Source: Bacteroides sp.
Lineage (GTDB): Bacteria; Bacteroidota; Bacteroidia; Bacteroidales; Muribaculaceae
Direction: 5' to 3'
NCBI GenBank assembly: GCA_014801535.1
Contig: JAAVEA010000003.1
Span: forward strand, 1 to 54,401
Length of the DNA stretch: 54,401 bases
Below are positions 18,140 to 26,593 of this stretch, in pieces (the first letter of the stretch is position 1; the number at the start of each line of letters is the position of its first letter). Both the position numbers and the translations under genes were made by a program. Below the pieces are notes generated by a model that made no database searches, had not been told where the DNA came from, and saw only the letters and a program-made list of their open reading frames with translations.

Positions 18140-19483
18140 ATGAATGATGAGCACCCGGAATCAGGATATGTTGATGACGATGCAGTGGAATACGGACTCG
18201 AATCCGCTTTCACTGACATTGAAATTTTACGCACCACCGACTACAATGTAGTGGCGCGTGGACGTCGCTATGGCCGATGGTGGCTGCTAAAGGGGTTGCC
18301 GCCGGGGAAATCGGAATCCGCGGCATTGCAACGTCGCCTTAAAAAGGAGTTTGAACTTCATTCGCGGCTGCGTCATCAGGCAATACCAATGGCTGTGGCT
18401 TTAGAAAATGCAGGTCAATTAGGTCAATGTATTGTGATGGAATGGATTGAAGGAGAGACATTGGCCCGCACGCTTGACTCCCGCAAACTGAAGAGAGGTG
18501 AACGCCATGAGATTATGAGAAATATTGTGGCGGCAGTGAGCTATATCCATTCAATGGGGATAGCACACCGCGACCTCAAGCCGGCAAATATAATGCTCAG
18601 AAAGTCGGGCCAGGGAATCGCTCTCATTGATTTCGGTCTTGCGGATTCAGATGACTATGCCGAAATGAAGCAACCGGCAGGCACTCCGGGGTTCGTGTCT
18701 CCCGAACAGATAGAGAGAGGTGGAACAGATCCGGCCGACGATGTGTTCAGCTTAGGGATGATAATGAAACTCCTTTGCCCCGAGTATAAGAGTTTGTCGC
18801 GCAAATGCACGGCTCCCCGGGCGCAGCGTCCGGCCGACGCCGGAAAGATAGCCGCCGCGTTGGATCGCAGAAAACAAAGACCGCGTATTCTATTCTACAC
18901 GCTCATAGCGATTCTTTGTGTAGTTTCTGCAATCTTAGCTTATACTGTATATTCACTCTCAGATATATCTAAAGCTGAGAGAAGGAAGGTGACGGAGATT
19001 GCCGAGGATAATAGTGAGAACCGAAGAAAGGCTTCTGAACTCGAGGATTCCCTGACAACGATGGGGTATCGTCTTTCAGAAGCCGAGGCACGGCAAGCGG
19101 AGGCACATCTGAAACAAGCGGAAGCCGAGATGAGACAGGCCGAAGCGGAATCAAGGCTTGCTGAAATCGCCAACCACGATAGGCTTAAACAGGAGACCAT
19201 TAAGGAGGGTATGAGAATGATCGACATGCTGACAGCACGTTACGACTCTGAACGAGGCACTCATCTGTCGGCCGGAGATGCTGAGAAACTTATGGCTCTG
19301 CAAACCGAACTTCAAAAGGATTTTCAAAATAAACTTGGCGGATTCAGCACCATGATCGACAGCAGGGATCTCTCTAATCAGGAGAAGAAACTCATTAACT
19401 CCGAACTACAAAATTATTTTGCAATCGCATTCAACAATTATTATCAGAAATGGCTCAGAAAAGTGTATCCGACTTTAGAATAG
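18140..19483 (+). CDS. Transmembrane Ser/Thr protein kinase with coiled-coil tail
   Basis: A 447-residue Hanks-type kinase. Visible motifs: Lys51 in WLLKG, Glu70, HRDLKPAN (143-150, catalytic Asp145), DFG (164-166), and SPEQ (187-190) in the APE position. The glycine-rich loop is degenerate (ARGRRYGRW). The C-lobe is short, with the membrane span at about 250-272. A long coiled coil (about 276-350) follows, with near-repeats of KQAEAEM/RQAEAES, then a helical end. With one span, the coiled coil would be outside the cytoplasm if the kinase is inside. The next gene starts inside this one, so the products probably act together. Substrate unknown. Confidence 0.88.
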   Translation: MNDEHPESGYVDDDAVEYGLESAFTDIEILRTTDYNVVARGRRYGRWWLLKGLPPGKSESAALQRRLKKEFELHSRLRHQAIPMAVALENAGQLGQCIVMEWIEGETLARTLDSRKLKRGERHEIMRNIVAAVSYIHSMGIAHRDLKPANIMLRKSGQGIALIDFGLADSDDYAEMKQPAGTPGFVSPEQIERGGTDPADDVFSLGMIMKLLCPEYKSLSRKCTAPRAQRPADAGKIAAALDRRKQRPRILFYTLIAILCVVSAILAYTVYSLSDISKAERRKVTEIAEDNSENRRKASELEDSLTTMGYRLSEAEARQAEAHLKQAEAEMRQAEAESRLAEIANHDRLKQETIKEGMRMIDMLTARYDSERGTHLSAGDAEKLMALQTELQKDFQNKLGGFSTMIDSRDLSNQEKKLINSELQNYFAIAFNNYYQKWLRKVYPTLE

Positions 19484-20037
19484 ATCAAATCGCGGATCTC
19501 TGCAGAATGGTGGAGACTACGTTTTCTCAAAAGGTTTCGACGCCCAAGCATTTCGAGGCTTTGGCGGAAAGTATCTTCAATAACACGGGAACTCCCATAA
19601 GCCCTACAACACTGAAACGTCTGTGGGGTTATCTTAACGAGCCTATGGTGCCGCGCACTGCCACACTCGACCTTTTGGCGCGATACTGCGGTTGGAAGGA
19701 CTTCACCCATTATACGTCGGGAAACGATACGGAGATAGAAAGCGGATCAATAGGCACCGCTGTGCTCCACACTGAAAGAGATGTCAGAAGGGGCGACCGC
19801 ATTAAACTTATGTGGAATCCGGGACGCGTCTGCATAATAGCATATAAAGGAAATGACATCTGGGAAGTGGTGGAGTCAAAGCTCTCACGGCTCACTAAAG
19901 GAGATACGTTTTCATGCGCGCTGTTTGTAAACGGTGAGCCCCTCTATCTCGATAATCTCGTGAAAGAGGGGCGAAAAACAGGTGTCTACGTCTGCGGACG
20001 CAACTCGGGAATTACGTTCAAGAGAATCGATTCTTAG
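19450..20037 (+). CDS. Putative DNA-binding partner of the Ser/Thr kinase
   Basis: A 195-residue protein whose ATG (19450) lies 34 bases inside the kinase gene in another frame, a strong sign of translational coupling. The N-terminal half has a helical pattern seen in many Bacteroidetes proteins of unknown role: ISPTTLKRLWGYLNEP, then TLDLLARYCGWKDF, which reads like a helix-turn-helix that picks out DNA. The C-terminal half (about 100-195) is beta-rich with KLMWNPGRVCIIAYKG and may be a ligand or regulatory domain. No enzyme motif is seen. The natural hypothesis is a transcription regulator controlled by the membrane kinase through phosphorylation; this is inference from overlap and fold pattern. 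Confidence 0.65.
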   Translation: MAQKSVSDFRIDQIADLCRMVETTFSQKVSTPKHFEALAESIFNNTGTPISPTTLKRLWGYLNEPMVPRTATLDLLARYCGWKDFTHYTSGNDTEIESGSIGTAVLHTERDVRRGDRIKLMWNPGRVCIIAYKGNDIWEVVESKLSRLTKGDTFSCALFVNGEPLYLDNLVKEGRKTGVYVCGRNSGITFKRIDS

Positions 20038-20050
20038 AGTTTGTTTGAAT

Positions 20051-20064
20051 AAGTAGCTACTTAC
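20051..20064. promoter_or_regulatory. Perfect 14-bp palindrome TAAGTAGCTACTTA (copy 1)
   Basis: It lies between the end of the kinase-linked gene (20037) and the end of the convergent nitroreductase gene (20065). An identical palindrome lies in the leader of the second kinase at 53368-53381. It could be a protein binding site or a small hairpin terminator. Confidence 0.45.
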
Positions 20065-20832
20065 TTAAAAACCTTTATCTTTAACCAACCGTGAAAAAGA
20101 TTCAGACACTTCCTCATTCATCTTTCCGGGATAACGGATATCGGTGAATACCTGGGCAAGTGTTTCTTTACTATTCTCTTCAACAAACCTTTTTGATTCT
20201 TCAAGGCTCTCCTTATATTCAAACAGTCTGTCGATATCATCTTTGGAATAGTCCTTATATGTTTCCTTATGAAGCACACCGTTTACAGGTATTCTGTCGG
20301 AAGCCGGAGGAAACCCCGTACCATCTTCCGGATAGCCCACGGTCAGGCATAGCACGGGCACAACACGTTCGGGAAGGCTAAGAATCTCCGCGATTTTCTC
20401 TGCGTTGTATGTCACTGTGCCGAGATAGCAACTGCCGATACCGTTAAGCTCGGCAAGAGTCACAAACTGTTGGGCAAAAAGCGCCGTATCGATAAGAGCC
20501 GTTATAAATGAATGGTAATTACGGAAGCCGGGGCGGGCATTTCGTTGCTCACACCATTTTTCAAATCTCCGCAAATCAGCACAGAAAGTAAGCATCACCG
20601 AACATCCCTTCACCGTGGGCTGATTGAAATGGAGTGGAGCCAAACGCTCTTTCATATCGTTGTCCCTGGTGGAGATCACACTATAAAGCTGCATATTGCC
20701 GGTTGTCGGCGCATGGGAGGCCGCTTCCAAAAGAGCTGTCAAGGTTTCATCGCTCACCTCTTCAGAGGATGAATATCTTCTTAGCGTGCTTCTTTTCTTG
20801 AAAAAATCAAGATATTTCAATTCCTTTTCCAT
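20065..20832 (-). CDS. Nitroreductase-family FMN oxidoreductase (NfsA/FRP-like)
   Basis: A 255-residue member of the nitroreductase family, expected to bind FMN and reduce nitro compounds, flavins or quinones with NAD(P)H in the cytoplasm. Signs are the N-terminal RRSTLRRY-type segment (KKRSTLRRYSSSE) that contacts the flavin phosphate, AASHAPTTGNMQ, and the GSCYLGTV region before the conserved LTVGYP(E)DG stretch. The C-terminal extension (residues about 190-255) resembles the NfsA/flavin reductase P subgroup. A well-formed promoter lies immediately upstream (20849-20880). It is monocistronic and convergent with the kinase operon. The natural substrate is unknown. Confidence 0.88.
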   Translation of the reverse strand: MEKELKYLDFFKKRSTLRRYSSSEEVSDETLTALLEAASHAPTTGNMQLYSVISTRDNDMKERLAPLHFNQPTVKGCSVMLTFCADLRRFEKWCEQRNARPGFRNYHSFITALIDTALFAQQFVTLAELNGIGSCYLGTVTYNAEKIAEILSLPERVVPVLCLTVGYPEDGTGFPPASDRIPVNGVLHKETYKDYSKDDIDRLFEYKESLEESKRFVEENSKETLAQVFTDIRYPGKMNEEVSESFSRLVKDKGF

Positions 20833-20848
20833 AGATTTTCTTTTCCCA

Positions 20849-20880
20849 CAAATTTAAGAGAATTATCAGTAATTACCAAA
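20849..20880 (-). promoter_or_regulatory. Promoter of the nitroreductase gene
   Basis: On the minus strand: TTTG, 20 bases, TAAATTTG, a full match to the Bacteroidetes consensus. Leader of about 10 bases. Confidence 0.72.
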
Positions 20881-20972
20881 GATTCTTTTTCATTGGTCGC
20901 TGAAAACAGCACTTATACTATAATATTTGGATTATTGAAATAAATTCCTTTCCTTTGTAAAAAGAAATCAAT

Positions 20973-21941
20973 ATGAACTATACAAAGGAAGAATTAAAGT
21001 ATGAGAAGGTTATTAACCCGACCATAGATGAGGGTTTTAAATTGATTTTCGGTCGGGAGGATGTTTCAGAGCCGCTATTGTTAAGCTTACTTAACAGTAT
21101 TTTTGCCAATGATCCTGACTTTGGTGATATAACTAAACTTCGGTTCATACAGACTGAACATCCCAACGAATATATACATGGAAGGGGTTTGAGATATGAC
21201 ATAAGATGTGAGACCGCCTCCGGACATCGCTTTATAGTAGAGATGCAAAAAGCCGATCAAGAGAATTTCATTGCGCGATCGCAATATTATGTCAGCAGAG
21301 ACATTGCCTCGCAAGGATATAAAGGGAAAGATGACAGAAATAAACAATGGGATTTCTCTCTGGTTCCAGTTATAGGAGTTTTCTTTTGCAACTTCATGAT
21401 TTCTGAACTGGATCGCAAACCGGTTACCTACGCTCGTATTCTTGATGAAGAAAACCATCAAACTATTGGTGAGTATCAACGTTATGTTTATATACAATTG
21501 CCTTGCTTTGTAAAAGAAAAAGTAGAGTGCGATAGCTTTATAGATAAATGGATTTACAATATAAAAAATATGGGGACTATGCAATCTGTAGCTTTTAAAA
21601 CACAAGACGAGATATTTGAATATCTTGATAATGTCAGCAATGTCGCTACATTACCTCCTGAAGAAAGGGGAGTATATGAAGCGGCTCTTATGCGTGCCCG
21701 GGATTATAACGCACAAATGAAATTTGCCAGAAAGAAAGCGATGGCTGAAGGACATGCCGAAGGTCGTGCTGAAGGACGTGCTGAAGGACGTGCCGAAGGA
21801 CGTGCCGAAGGAGCCGAGCTGGAGAAAATTTCACTTGTAAAGAGTTTTGCTGCTCAAGGTGTGGATCTGAATATCATTGCAAAAGCAACCGGACTATCAA
21901 TTGAGAAAATTCATGAGATTATTAATGATAATCATTTATAA
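20973..21941 (+). CDS. Rpn-family PD-(D/E)XK protein (recombination-promoting nuclease/putative transposase type)
   Basis: A 322-residue protein of the Rpn/PDDEXK family, common in multiple copies in gut Bacteroidales. The start NPTIDEGFKLIFG is typical. The nuclease core is visible as GLRYDIRCE with FIVEMQKAD (Asp, then Glu-x-Gln in place of Glu-x-Lys), followed by RSQYYVSR. The C-terminal third has a run of AEGR tetrapeptides, then a short helical end (DLNIIAKATGLSIEKIHEI) that resembles a helix-turn-helix. Family members have been described as recombination-promoting nucleases rather than true transposases. No inverted repeats or target duplications were seen around it, so mobility is unproven. 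Confidence 0.82.
   Translation: MNYTKEELKYEKVINPTIDEGFKLIFGREDVSEPLLLSLLNSIFANDPDFGDITKLRFIQTEHPNEYIHGRGLRYDIRCETASGHRFIVEMQKADQENFIARSQYYVSRDIASQGYKGKDDRNKQWDFSLVPVIGVFFCNFMISELDRKPVTYARILDEENHQTIGEYQRYVYIQLPCFVKEKVECDSFIDKWIYNIKNMGTMQSVAFKTQDEIFEYLDNVSNVATLPPEERGVYEAALMRARDYNAQMKFARKKAMAEGHAEGRAEGRAEGRAEGRAEGAELEKISLVKSFAAQGVDLNIIAKATGLSIEKIHEIINDNHL
21744..21815 (+). repeat. Six in-frame 12-bp repeats coding (A-E-G-R)n
   Basis: Six successive 12-base units of the form GCY GAA GGA CGT inside the Rpn-family gene; the first and last units are diverged. Each unit is a multiple of three, so copy-number change keeps the frame. Confidence 0.9.
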
Positions 21942-21980
21942 GTAGGGGGCTGAATTGATTTGAAAACCTACTTAACATTG

Positions 21981-22045
21981 TTCAAAACCATATAGAAATG
22001 ACCTGCGTTTCTGAGAAACGCAGGTCATTTCTATATGGTTTTGAA
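21981..22045. terminator. 30-bp perfect inverted repeat between convergent genes
   Basis: Arms 21981-22010 and 22016-22045 are exact reverse complements around loop CTGAG. The right arm ends one base before the yebC-like stop codon (22047-22049), and the left arm begins 39 bases after the Rpn-family stop. The position suggests a bidirectional terminator. It is much longer than needed and has no flanking T-run beyond TTTTGAA. Confidence 0.7.
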
Positions 22046-22046
22046 C

Positions 22047-22760
22047 TCAATCCTCCTTTATGTTGTGGAATACGTTCTGCACGTCTTCGTCATCTTCGAA
22101 TTTATCAAGGAGTTTGTCAAGCTGTTCGCGCTGTTCGGGTGTTACTTCCTTATAGTCTGTCGGAATACGCTCGAACTCTGCTGAAACGATTTCCATACCC
22201 TTATCTTCAAGATATTTCTGAAGATTGGCAAACTGATCAAACGCTCCGTAAATGAGCCATTCTTCCTCGTCTGTCTCAAGCTCAGCCTCGAAATCCATCA
22301 GTTCAAGTTCAAACTCATCGTGATCCATCCCCTCATTGGGCTTTACATGAAACACACTCTTATGATCGAATAGGAATGAAAGTGAACCCTGTGTGCCAAG
22401 TGAACCGCCGAATTTATTGAAATAGCTGCGCACATTAGCAACGGTACGCTGGTTGTTATCGGTTGCTGTCTCTACTACAATGGCAATTCCGAAAGGACCA
22501 TATCCTTCATATACAATCTCCTTATAGTCGCCGGCATCTTTGTCGGTAGCTTTCTTTATAGCACGCTCAACAGTATCCTTAGGCATATTGGCAGCCTTTG
22601 CATTCTGCATAAGCACACGAAGACGCGGGTTCATGTCGGGATCAGGTCCACCGGCTTTTACTGCGATAGTGATCTCCTTACCGATACGCGTAAAGGTTCG
22701 GCTCATGTTGCCCCAGCGTTTCAATTTACGGGCTTTACGATATTCAAATGCTCTTCCCAT
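22047..22760 (-). CDS. YebC/PmpR/TACO1-family protein
   Basis: A 237-residue member of the YebC family, historically called a DNA-binding regulator and more recently linked to relief of ribosome stalling at proline-rich stretches. Family hallmarks: the N-terminal MGRAFEYRKARK with SRTFTRIGKEI, then NMPKDTVERAIKKATDK, YEGYGPFGIAIVVE and TDNNQRTVANVR. Length is normal for the family. It follows pheT by 48 bases on the same strand and may share its transcript. The last bases abut a 30-bp hairpin. Confidence 0.93.
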   Translation of the reverse strand: MGRAFEYRKARKLKRWGNMSRTFTRIGKEITIAVKAGGPDPDMNPRLRVLMQNAKAANMPKDTVERAIKKATDKDAGDYKEIVYEGYGPFGIAIVVETATDNNQRTVANVRSYFNKFGGSLGTQGSLSFLFDHKSVFHVKPNEGMDHDEFELELMDFEAELETDEEEWLIYGAFDQFANLQKYLEDKGMEIVSAEFERIPTDYKEVTPEQREQLDKLLDKFEDDEDVQNVFHNIKED

Positions 22761-22808
22761 TGTGAATTTCTTATACTTATAGTAGTTGTTATTCTGTTTT
22801 CTCTTTTC

Positions 22809-25289
22809 TTAACGAAGTTCCGCTCCGAAAGTCTGCAAGGCGTTGATGATCTTGTTCATCGTAGCCTCAATCTGTTTATCGTTAAGCGTTTTCTCCATAT
22901 CCTGAAGCTTCATCGAAACGGCATAAGATTTTTTACCGGCCGGAAGATTCTTACCTTCATATACATCGAAAAGACGCACGTCGCGAAGAAGCTTCTTCTC
23001 GGTCTTTCGGATCACTTCTTCTATATCCGAAAATTTGACATTCTTATCTACCAACAATGCAAGGTCTCGTTCAACACCCTGTGTCTTCGGAAGTTCGGCA
23101 TATTTCACATCGGTCTTACGTGCCTGGCGGAAGAGAGCAGTCCAGTCAACTGCAGCATACACCACACTCTGCTCTATATCAAATTTCTTCAACACTGATG
23201 AACGAAGAATACCGACCTCGGCTAAATGTTTACCCGATTTGAAACTTATATCAAGCTTGGCAGCGAAAATCTCATCACTCCCCTGCTCAAACTTCAACGA
23301 ACCTTCAGATATTCCGGCACGTGAGAATATATTCATCAGAATACCTTTAAGATCGTATACGCTTGCCTCGACTGCCTTTACATTCCACGATGCACGGTTC
23401 ATGTTACCGGTCATCCACAATGCAAGATTTTCGTTTTCCGAATATGGTGAAAGCGGTTTTTCTGCAGTAGATTCCTTTGTCGGATCAAAGCTATATACTT
23501 TGCCGAATTCGTAGAATTTAAGATCCGCTTCTTTACGGTTGACATTATGCGAAATGGATTCCAAGCCTCCGAATAACAGAGTCTGGCGAAGCACGGCAAG
23601 ATCGTTACTCAACGGATTCATCAGGCGAACACATGCTGAGAGAGGATAACGCTCCGAATCTTCATAATATGAAACGGCTGTAAGCGAGTTATTAAGAATC
23701 TCGTTGAAACCTTGCGCGGTGAGTTGCTCACTAACAAGCTGTTCAAGCGCATAGCTGTTATCGGTATCCGTGCGCTGAGAAAGCGAGACATGCATTCTGT
23801 CGGTTATCTCAACATTATTATAACCATACACACGGAGAATCTCTTCAACCACATCACACGGACGATACACATCCACACGATATGTAGGCACTTTAAGATG
23901 GAGTGTATCGGCATCTTTCTCCTCCACATCAAATTCAAGAGCTTTCAATATGCAGATGATAAGCTCTTTCGGAAGAGTTTTACCGATCAGACGGGCACAA
24001 TAATCGAGAGAGAAATCCATCTCGGCTCTATTCACCGGTTCTTCATAAAGATCCTTAACGCCGCCGCAAATCTCACCTCCGGCCAATTCTTTTATCATTA
24101 TAGCTGCCAATCGGGCGGCGTAGTCGCAGATATTGGGATCTGTACCACGCTCATAACGGAATGAGGCATCTGTGGAGAGACCATGACGACGTGCTGTGCG
24201 GCGCACACGGGTCGGATTGAAATATGCAGACTCGATGAATACCGATTTGGTGTCGTCTGTCACTCCGGAATCAAGTCCACCGAACACACCTGCAATACAC
24301 ATCGGCTCCTCGGCGTTGCAAATCATAAGATCAGACGCATCAAGCTTCCGCACAACTCCGTCAAGCGTAGTGAATTCAGTGCCCGACGGACAGCTGCGAA
24401 CCACAATTTCTTCCCCTTTAATTTTATCGAGGTCAAAGCAATGAAGTGGCTGACCGATCCCCTGAAGTATAAAATTGGTTATGTCTACGATATTATTGAT
24501 AGGACGCTGTCCGACTGCGCTTAGCAGATTCCTGAGCCATTCGGGAGATTCCTTTACCTCCACATTACGGATAGTGACACCACAATAACGAGGACAACCT
24601 TCTTTATCTTCGATGCGGATGGAAACAGCACCATCCTCGCGATCTACAGAGAAAGCCTCTACAGAAGGAACAGTAATTTCAGGATAATCTTCACGTTTTC
24701 CTTCGGCCGCCTCACACCACATTCTTGCCTTTACGTCACGGGCAACACCTAAATGGCTTGCAGCATCCACCCGGTTCGGAGTCAGCTCAACCTCCAGCAC
24801 ATAATCGCTCTCAACGTTGAAATATTCCGAAGCAGGGATGCCCGGTTTTACATCATCGGGCAGAACCATAATTCCGTCATGGGAAGCGCCTACTCCTATT
24901 TCGTCTTCGGCACATATCATGCCGAACGACTCCACACCGCGAATCTTTGATTTACGAATCTGGAATTCTTTGTCACCGTCATAAAGCGTGGTCCCTACGG
25001 TTGCCACTATCACATTCTGGCCGGCTGCCACGTTGGGAGCCCCGCAGACTATCTGCACCGGTTCATCTCCACCGAGATCTACAGTAGTGATATGGAGATG
25101 ATCGGAATCAGGATGATCCACACAAGTCAGCACTCTACCGGTTACAATTCCGCGCAGTCCCCCACGGATGCTTTCAACCTCCTCAACTGTGTCGCATTCA
25201 AGACCAAGCGAAGTGAGTTCGGCCGAAAGTTCGCGTGGAGCGACCTCCGGATCAATGAACCTCTTTAGCCATTTATATGAAATATTCAT
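22809..25289 (-). CDS. pheT: Phenylalanyl-tRNA synthetase beta subunit
   Basis: An 826-residue PheT of full length. It charges tRNA-Phe together with PheS, which is not in this window. Domains in order: N-terminal EMAP/OB-like tRNA-binding domain (about 40-150, with VTCVDHPDSDHLHI-type sequence), B3/B4 editing domain (GIGQPLHCFDLDKI), B5 (about 405-480), catalytic-like core region, and the C-terminal FDX anticodon-binding domain (PKTQGVERDLALLVD to the end). ATG at 25289 matches the usual MNISYKWLKRFID start. A -7 element lies at 25319. Confidence 0.97.
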   Translation of the reverse strand: MNISYKWLKRFIDPEVAPRELSAELTSLGLECDTVEEVESIRGGLRGIVTGRVLTCVDHPDSDHLHITTVDLGGDEPVQIVCGAPNVAAGQNVIVATVGTTLYDGDKEFQIRKSKIRGVESFGMICAEDEIGVGASHDGIMVLPDDVKPGIPASEYFNVESDYVLEVELTPNRVDAASHLGVARDVKARMWCEAAEGKREDYPEITVPSVEAFSVDREDGAVSIRIEDKEGCPRYCGVTIRNVEVKESPEWLRNLLSAVGQRPINNIVDITNFILQGIGQPLHCFDLDKIKGEEIVVRSCPSGTEFTTLDGVVRKLDASDLMICNAEEPMCIAGVFGGLDSGVTDDTKSVFIESAYFNPTRVRRTARRHGLSTDASFRYERGTDPNICDYAARLAAIMIKELAGGEICGGVKDLYEEPVNRAEMDFSLDYCARLIGKTLPKELIICILKALEFDVEEKDADTLHLKVPTYRVDVYRPCDVVEEILRVYGYNNVEITDRMHVSLSQRTDTDNSYALEQLVSEQLTAQGFNEILNNSLTAVSYYEDSERYPLSACVRLMNPLSNDLAVLRQTLLFGGLESISHNVNRKEADLKFYEFGKVYSFDPTKESTAEKPLSPYSENENLALWMTGNMNRASWNVKAVEASVYDLKGILMNIFSRAGISEGSLKFEQGSDEIFAAKLDISFKSGKHLAEVGILRSSVLKKFDIEQSVVYAAVDWTALFRQARKTDVKYAELPKTQGVERDLALLVDKNVKFSDIEEVIRKTEKKLLRDVRLFDVYEGKNLPAGKKSYAVSMKLQDMEKTLNDKQIEATMNKIINALQTFGAELR

Positions 25290-25318
25290 TGTTGCTCGTT
25301 TTCAATTTATTTAGATTG

Positions 25319-25326
25319 CAAAATTA
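25319..25326 (-). promoter_or_regulatory. Possible -7 element of pheT
   Basis: TAATTTTG on the minus strand, 30 bases before the pheT ATG. No matching NTTG 20 bases upstream, so support is partial. It overlaps the gap after the histidine kinase gene. Confidence 0.4.
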
Positions 25327-25354
25327 ATAAAAATAGTTGAAGTATTGTCCATCT

Positions 25355-26593
25355 TTACTTTTTTTCTCCCCCTGCCGAGCGAAGCTCTATGCGGAAAGTG
25401 GTTCCTTTACCTATCTCGCTCTCTTTTACGAAAATCTTTCCTCCGTGATATTCCTCGATGATCCGTTTCACAAGTGTAAGACCCAGTCCCCAGCCACGTT
25501 TTTTGGTGGTGTAGCCAGGATTGAAGACCGTCTTGAAATTTTTCTTCGCTATCCCCTTTCCGGTGTCGCGCACCTCAATCCATACAATCCCCTTGTCAGA
25601 ACCGGTGGTGATGTGCAATTCGCCTTCACCCTGCATCGCATCCACAGCATTCTTAGTGAGATTCTCCATTACCCATTCGAGCAGCGGACGACTCACATTC
25701 ACTCCATGATCATCCTCCGAAATATGCATCTCGATCTTCACTTTCCCCGAAACACGACTCTTCATATATTCCAATGAATTGCTCACGACATCGTTCAGAT
25801 AGTCAAACTCTATCTCGGGTTGCGAACCGATCTTTGAAAAACGATCGGCTATAACCGACAATCTTTTAACATCCTTATCAATCTCATCGGTTATCTCTTT
25901 ATCTGTGCCTATAGCCTGAAGATATTCCGTCCAAGCCATCAGTGATGAAATGGGAGTACCGAGCTGATGTGCCGTTTCTTTTGAAAGACCGGCCCACACA
26001 CGGTTCTGTTCAGCGCGCTTGGTGTATATTACGGCCATATAGATAATGAGGGTGAGAATAATCATCACAATCATTTGTATATAGGGGTAGATGCTTATGC
26101 TGCGCAGAAGATTGGAATCTTCATAATATATATACTGCTTCTCACCTCCTGTATATTTTATCTCTATGAAATGGGGGTTTTCCGACACGAGCTGTTCTAT
26201 GGTTTTGTTACCTACAGCTTTCCTGAGTCTGTCTGAAAGATATTTTTTATTCCTTTCTCCCAATTCCATGTATAGCGATTTTTCGCTTTCGCTCTTATCG
26301 GGAAGATCAAAATTACGGAACTCCGATATATTGAAATTACGATCGCACGTGAGTACCGGTATCGAATTATTCTGTGATATAATGGCGAGCATGAATTCTA
26401 TATCGGTGTCTATGCCAGCCTCGGCGATGCGCTCGGTGGCTTGTGCCCATATATTCATTCGCTCTCTTTCCTGCTGGGCAAGCTCCTTGACAAGACTATT
26501 ACTTATAAGAAGGAAAACGATAACCGCTATGGCCGAGACGGCGATCATAACCATCCAGCCTGAACGTTGTTTGTCGTAAAGGCTGAATTTCAT
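25355..26593 (-). CDS. Membrane sensor histidine kinase
   Basis: A 412-residue histidine kinase with two membrane spans (about 14-33 and 170-190) enclosing an extracytoplasmic sensor of about 135 residues. The H-box is KETAHQLGTPISSLMAW (His209), with the NtrB-like HQLGTP form. The ATPase domain shows ENLTKNAVDAM (N-box), VRDTGKGI (G1), and GWGLGLTLVKRI with GKGTTF (G2 region). No response regulator is adjacent, so it is an orphan here. It overlaps the HAD gene by four bases (ATGA), placing it in the same operon. The signal sensed is unknown. Confidence 0.93.
   Translation of the reverse strand: MKFSLYDKQRSGWMVMIAVSAIAVIVFLLISNSLVKELAQQERERMNIWAQATERIAEAGIDTDIEFMLAIISQNNSIPVLTCDRNFNISEFRNFDLPDKSESEKSLYMELGERNKKYLSDRLRKAVGNKTIEQLVSENPHFIEIKYTGGEKQYIYYEDSNLLRSISIYPYIQMIVMIILTLIIYMAVIYTKRAEQNRVWAGLSKETAHQLGTPISSLMAWTEYLQAIGTDKEITDEIDKDVKRLSVIADRFSKIGSQPEIEFDYLNDVVSNSLEYMKSRVSGKVKIEMHISEDDHGVNVSRPLLEWVMENLTKNAVDAMQGEGELHITTGSDKGIVWIEVRDTGKGIAKKNFKTVFNPGYTTKKRGWGLGLTLVKRIIEEYHGGKIFVKESEIGKGTTFRIELRSAGGEKK

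Noticed and set aside
20973..21941. Insertion sequence around the Rpn-family gene
   Set aside because: No terminal inverted repeats or target duplication were found; the hairpin at 21981 is on one side only.
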